From contig CAWIGP010000007.1 in the NCBI GenBank assembly GCA_963835735.1, positions 1 to 64,000 on the forward strand: a stretch of 64,000 nt of DNA, read 5' to 3'. This DNA comes from DASQMT01 sp963835735. Its GTDB lineage: Bacteria; Actinomycetota; Thermoleophilia; Solirubrobacterales; Solirubrobacteraceae. The notes under the pieces are model-generated. The model ran no database searches. It had not been told where the DNA came from and saw nothing but the letters and a program-made list of their open reading frames with translations. Both the position numbers and the translations under genes were made by a program. Positions 63,601-64,000 of the stretch are shown piece after piece. How positions within the stretch are numbered: the stretch's first letter is position 1; each line of letters starts with the position of its first letter.

Positions 63601-63956
63601 CGAACGGGGCGACGCTGGGCACGGTGACCATCAACGGCAACGCGATCTCGCGCTTCATCACGTTCAGCGTGCCGAAGGCGGCGCTCGGCACGCCAGCCTC
63701 GGGCTGGGGCTTCACGGTGGTGCTGACCGGCCAGGACGGGTTCAGCCCCGACCAGGCGCGCGGCTTCCAGCCGTTGCCGGAGGGGTTCCAGTTCGGCGTC
63801 TGCGCGACGGCGAGCGCTGACCCCCACTGCACGTTCCCCTCGGGACAGGTGCCGAAGGCGGTCGACGTGCTGACCCCGGGCGGCGTCATCCAGGCCGACG
63901 AGCTCGACTACACCATCCACAGCCCGGTGACGATCGCTCCGGTGACGATTCCCTGA
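60690..63956 (+). CDS. Secreted GH15 glucodextranase/glucoamylase-like enzyme
   Basis: A 1088-residue secreted protein; ATG 60690 begins a signal peptide (MSICARYLSLAVLAVVLYTA, cleavage near SHA-AP). Domain N (about 30-300) has GPGALSHYDLARKDCVGTAR and VLSDVYFPTNDNTNVETLQY, the glucodextranase N-domain. The (alpha/alpha)6 GH15 domain (about 310-760) includes YREVFARDLYQAWTAAFFAG, GGPTLDQRAIIDAGFLEYAR and HPWEPSHMGNGHLWPVLAGE. A beta-sandwich domain (about 765-850, PPDQSSVGDSITVTGTSVPG) and a glucodextranase C-like domain (from about 857, LLDLTDPDGDDNGPGNYAYP) follow. It would release glucose from alpha-1,6/1,4-glucans outside the cell. Earlier in-frame starts lack a signal peptide. Confidence 0.93.
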   Translation: MSICARYLSLAVLAVVLYTAPPSHAAPATDGPGALSHYDLARKDCVGTARNTTSKVWFTVADGVLSDVYFPTNDNTNVETLQYVVTDGSTFTDLQTRDTTYTVEATDDRALTCRVTTTDEDGRYRIVTDYVTDPARATVLIRSRFIALEGDVEDYRLYVRHDPTLNGNGGGGAANAGADSGATADENGHTLLVGSDPVTATNAANRDYAVPVHSALDVTGGFLQTTNGFAKEPSDGLTQLDAGHALSTLNETAAQGNLVQVGRVPLGRDGRFTLALGYGDSQDGAIAAAQRSLRDGFDEAEDDYERGWHRYDGDLVKPRRPHKVSSRRWDELLDEYYLSANYVKAAEDKTFPGAVAAALASPWGQAVSAGDPARTYFGSYREVFARDLYQAWTAAFFAGDRRTARDMTRFLFERQQLPDGSMPRNSLPNGKLAPDSFNTQLDECAYPLIMALASGLTDEDYYEEHIKPAANFVASRGPSFGPERWEEQSGFSPSTISAEIAGLIAAAEIADRNDDDASARVWRGVADEFQRNLKAWTLTTNGPLLDDPYFIRLSKTGDPNADIDYNVGNGGPTLDQRAIIDAGFLEYARLGLLREDDPDIVRSLDVVDDTILRSTDSGDGFLRYNGDGYGDGEIDGHPWEPSHMGNGHLWPVLAGERGQYEVDTGSTGAAIERLEAMAAMSSGVGLITEQAWEFADLAASPFGTPPETASIGFRNGKPAGSASALTWSAGQFVRLMLDVSAGRVLDRPRYTVDRYIRRTQRQTMLEVTAPPDQSSVGDSITVTGTSVPGNKITVAATNTDTSFATVLRSTTAGSDGAFSVQIPLTGGTWVLNTVATSRSGATARDVRTVVFDFTPGTVLLDLTDPDGDDNGPGNYAYPTSPDFNDGAFDIQQFQVLDAGDNITFRLKTRNLSPTFGSPLGAQLVDVYVHVPGASPTLTLASFPQRNYAIAAAGAWSRLIEVQGFGQRFVDANGATLGTVTINGNAISRFITFSVPKAALGTPASGWGFTVVLTGQDGFSPDQARGFQPLPEGFQFGVCATASADPHCTFPSGQVPKAVDVLTPGGVIQADELDYTIHSPVTIAPVTIP

Positions 63957-64000
63957 GGCCTCAGTTTGCGCTGGTAGCGGATCGTAAGGTCGGTCATCGC

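Noticed and set aside
1..64000. tRNA, rRNA, CRISPR arrays, riboswitches, transposases
   Set aside because: Scanned the gaps between genes; found no convincing cloverleaf, spaced repeats or transposase motifs. A covariance-model search was not possible here.

Overview
The window is very GC-rich coding DNA with strong G/C preference at third codon positions. Its gene families point to a soil actinobacterium, most likely of the Thermoleophilia/Solirubrobacterales type. They include several giant AAA-LuxR (LAL) regulators, a 180-kDa class NAD-glutamate dehydrogenase, a glucodextranase-like GH15 enzyme, a DHA2 MFS exporter and a DUF4331 protein. The taxonomy is an inference. No rRNA, tRNA, CRISPR array or insertion sequence was recognised.

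Layout. 1-0.5 kb: a FitAB/VapBC-type toxin-antitoxin pair, cut by the window edge. 0.5-4.4 kb: a strictosidine-synthase-like beta-propeller gene, an OmpR/histidine-kinase pair and a small tandem-repeat protein. 4.4-15.3 kb: three LAL regulators interleaved with alpha/beta hydrolases and gene remnants. 15.5-20 kb: a winged-helix protein, a NiCoT nickel/cobalt permease, a perhydrolase-like hydrolase, DUF4331 and DUF1801 proteins and a tiny zinc-ribbon gene. 20-38.4 kb: an 18-kb catabolic island. 38.5-43.2 kb: small housekeeping and stress genes, with a second copy of the zinc-ribbon module. 43.3-51.5 kb: a stand-alone GHKL ATPase, an FAD-dependent oxidoreductase and the large glutamate dehydrogenase. 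52-56.2 kb: a two-gene McrBC-like type IV restriction island (ScoMcrA-head/EVE/AAA McrB plus DUF2357-PD-(D/E)XK McrC) flanked by gene remnants. 56.5-64 kb: a radical-SAM activase-like gene, an ABM-domain protein, an MFS exporter, a cupin fragment and a secreted GH15 glucodextranase.

The catabolic island encodes a complete meta-cleavage route for an aromatic compound. It has two type I extradiol dioxygenases, a C-C bond (MCP) hydrolase, a fumarylacetoacetase-family hydrolase, a 2-hydroxypentadienoate hydratase, a 4-hydroxy-2-oxovalerate aldolase and an acylating acetaldehyde dehydrogenase. Upstream chemistry could come from a bicovalent-flavin BBE oxidase, EthD, AtaL-like and NTF2-like proteins, two SDRs and a zinc-type dehydrogenase. 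Uptake would be by an RbsABC-like ABC transporter. Two paralogous FadR-type GntR repressors lie inside. Eight AT-rich sites built on TAATCATTA/TCATTATG sit before the transcription units, so the island looks like one regulon.

The most unusual signal is that at least twelve genes are broken by single-base shifts, and every shift whose sign can be read is +1 (one extra base). Fifteen consecutive +1 shifts occur inside the glutamate dehydrogenase gene alone, and restoring them gives a full-length 1612-residue protein. Insertion-type assembly error is the simplest explanation, but the one-sided sign and the clustering deserve checking against reads and peptides.
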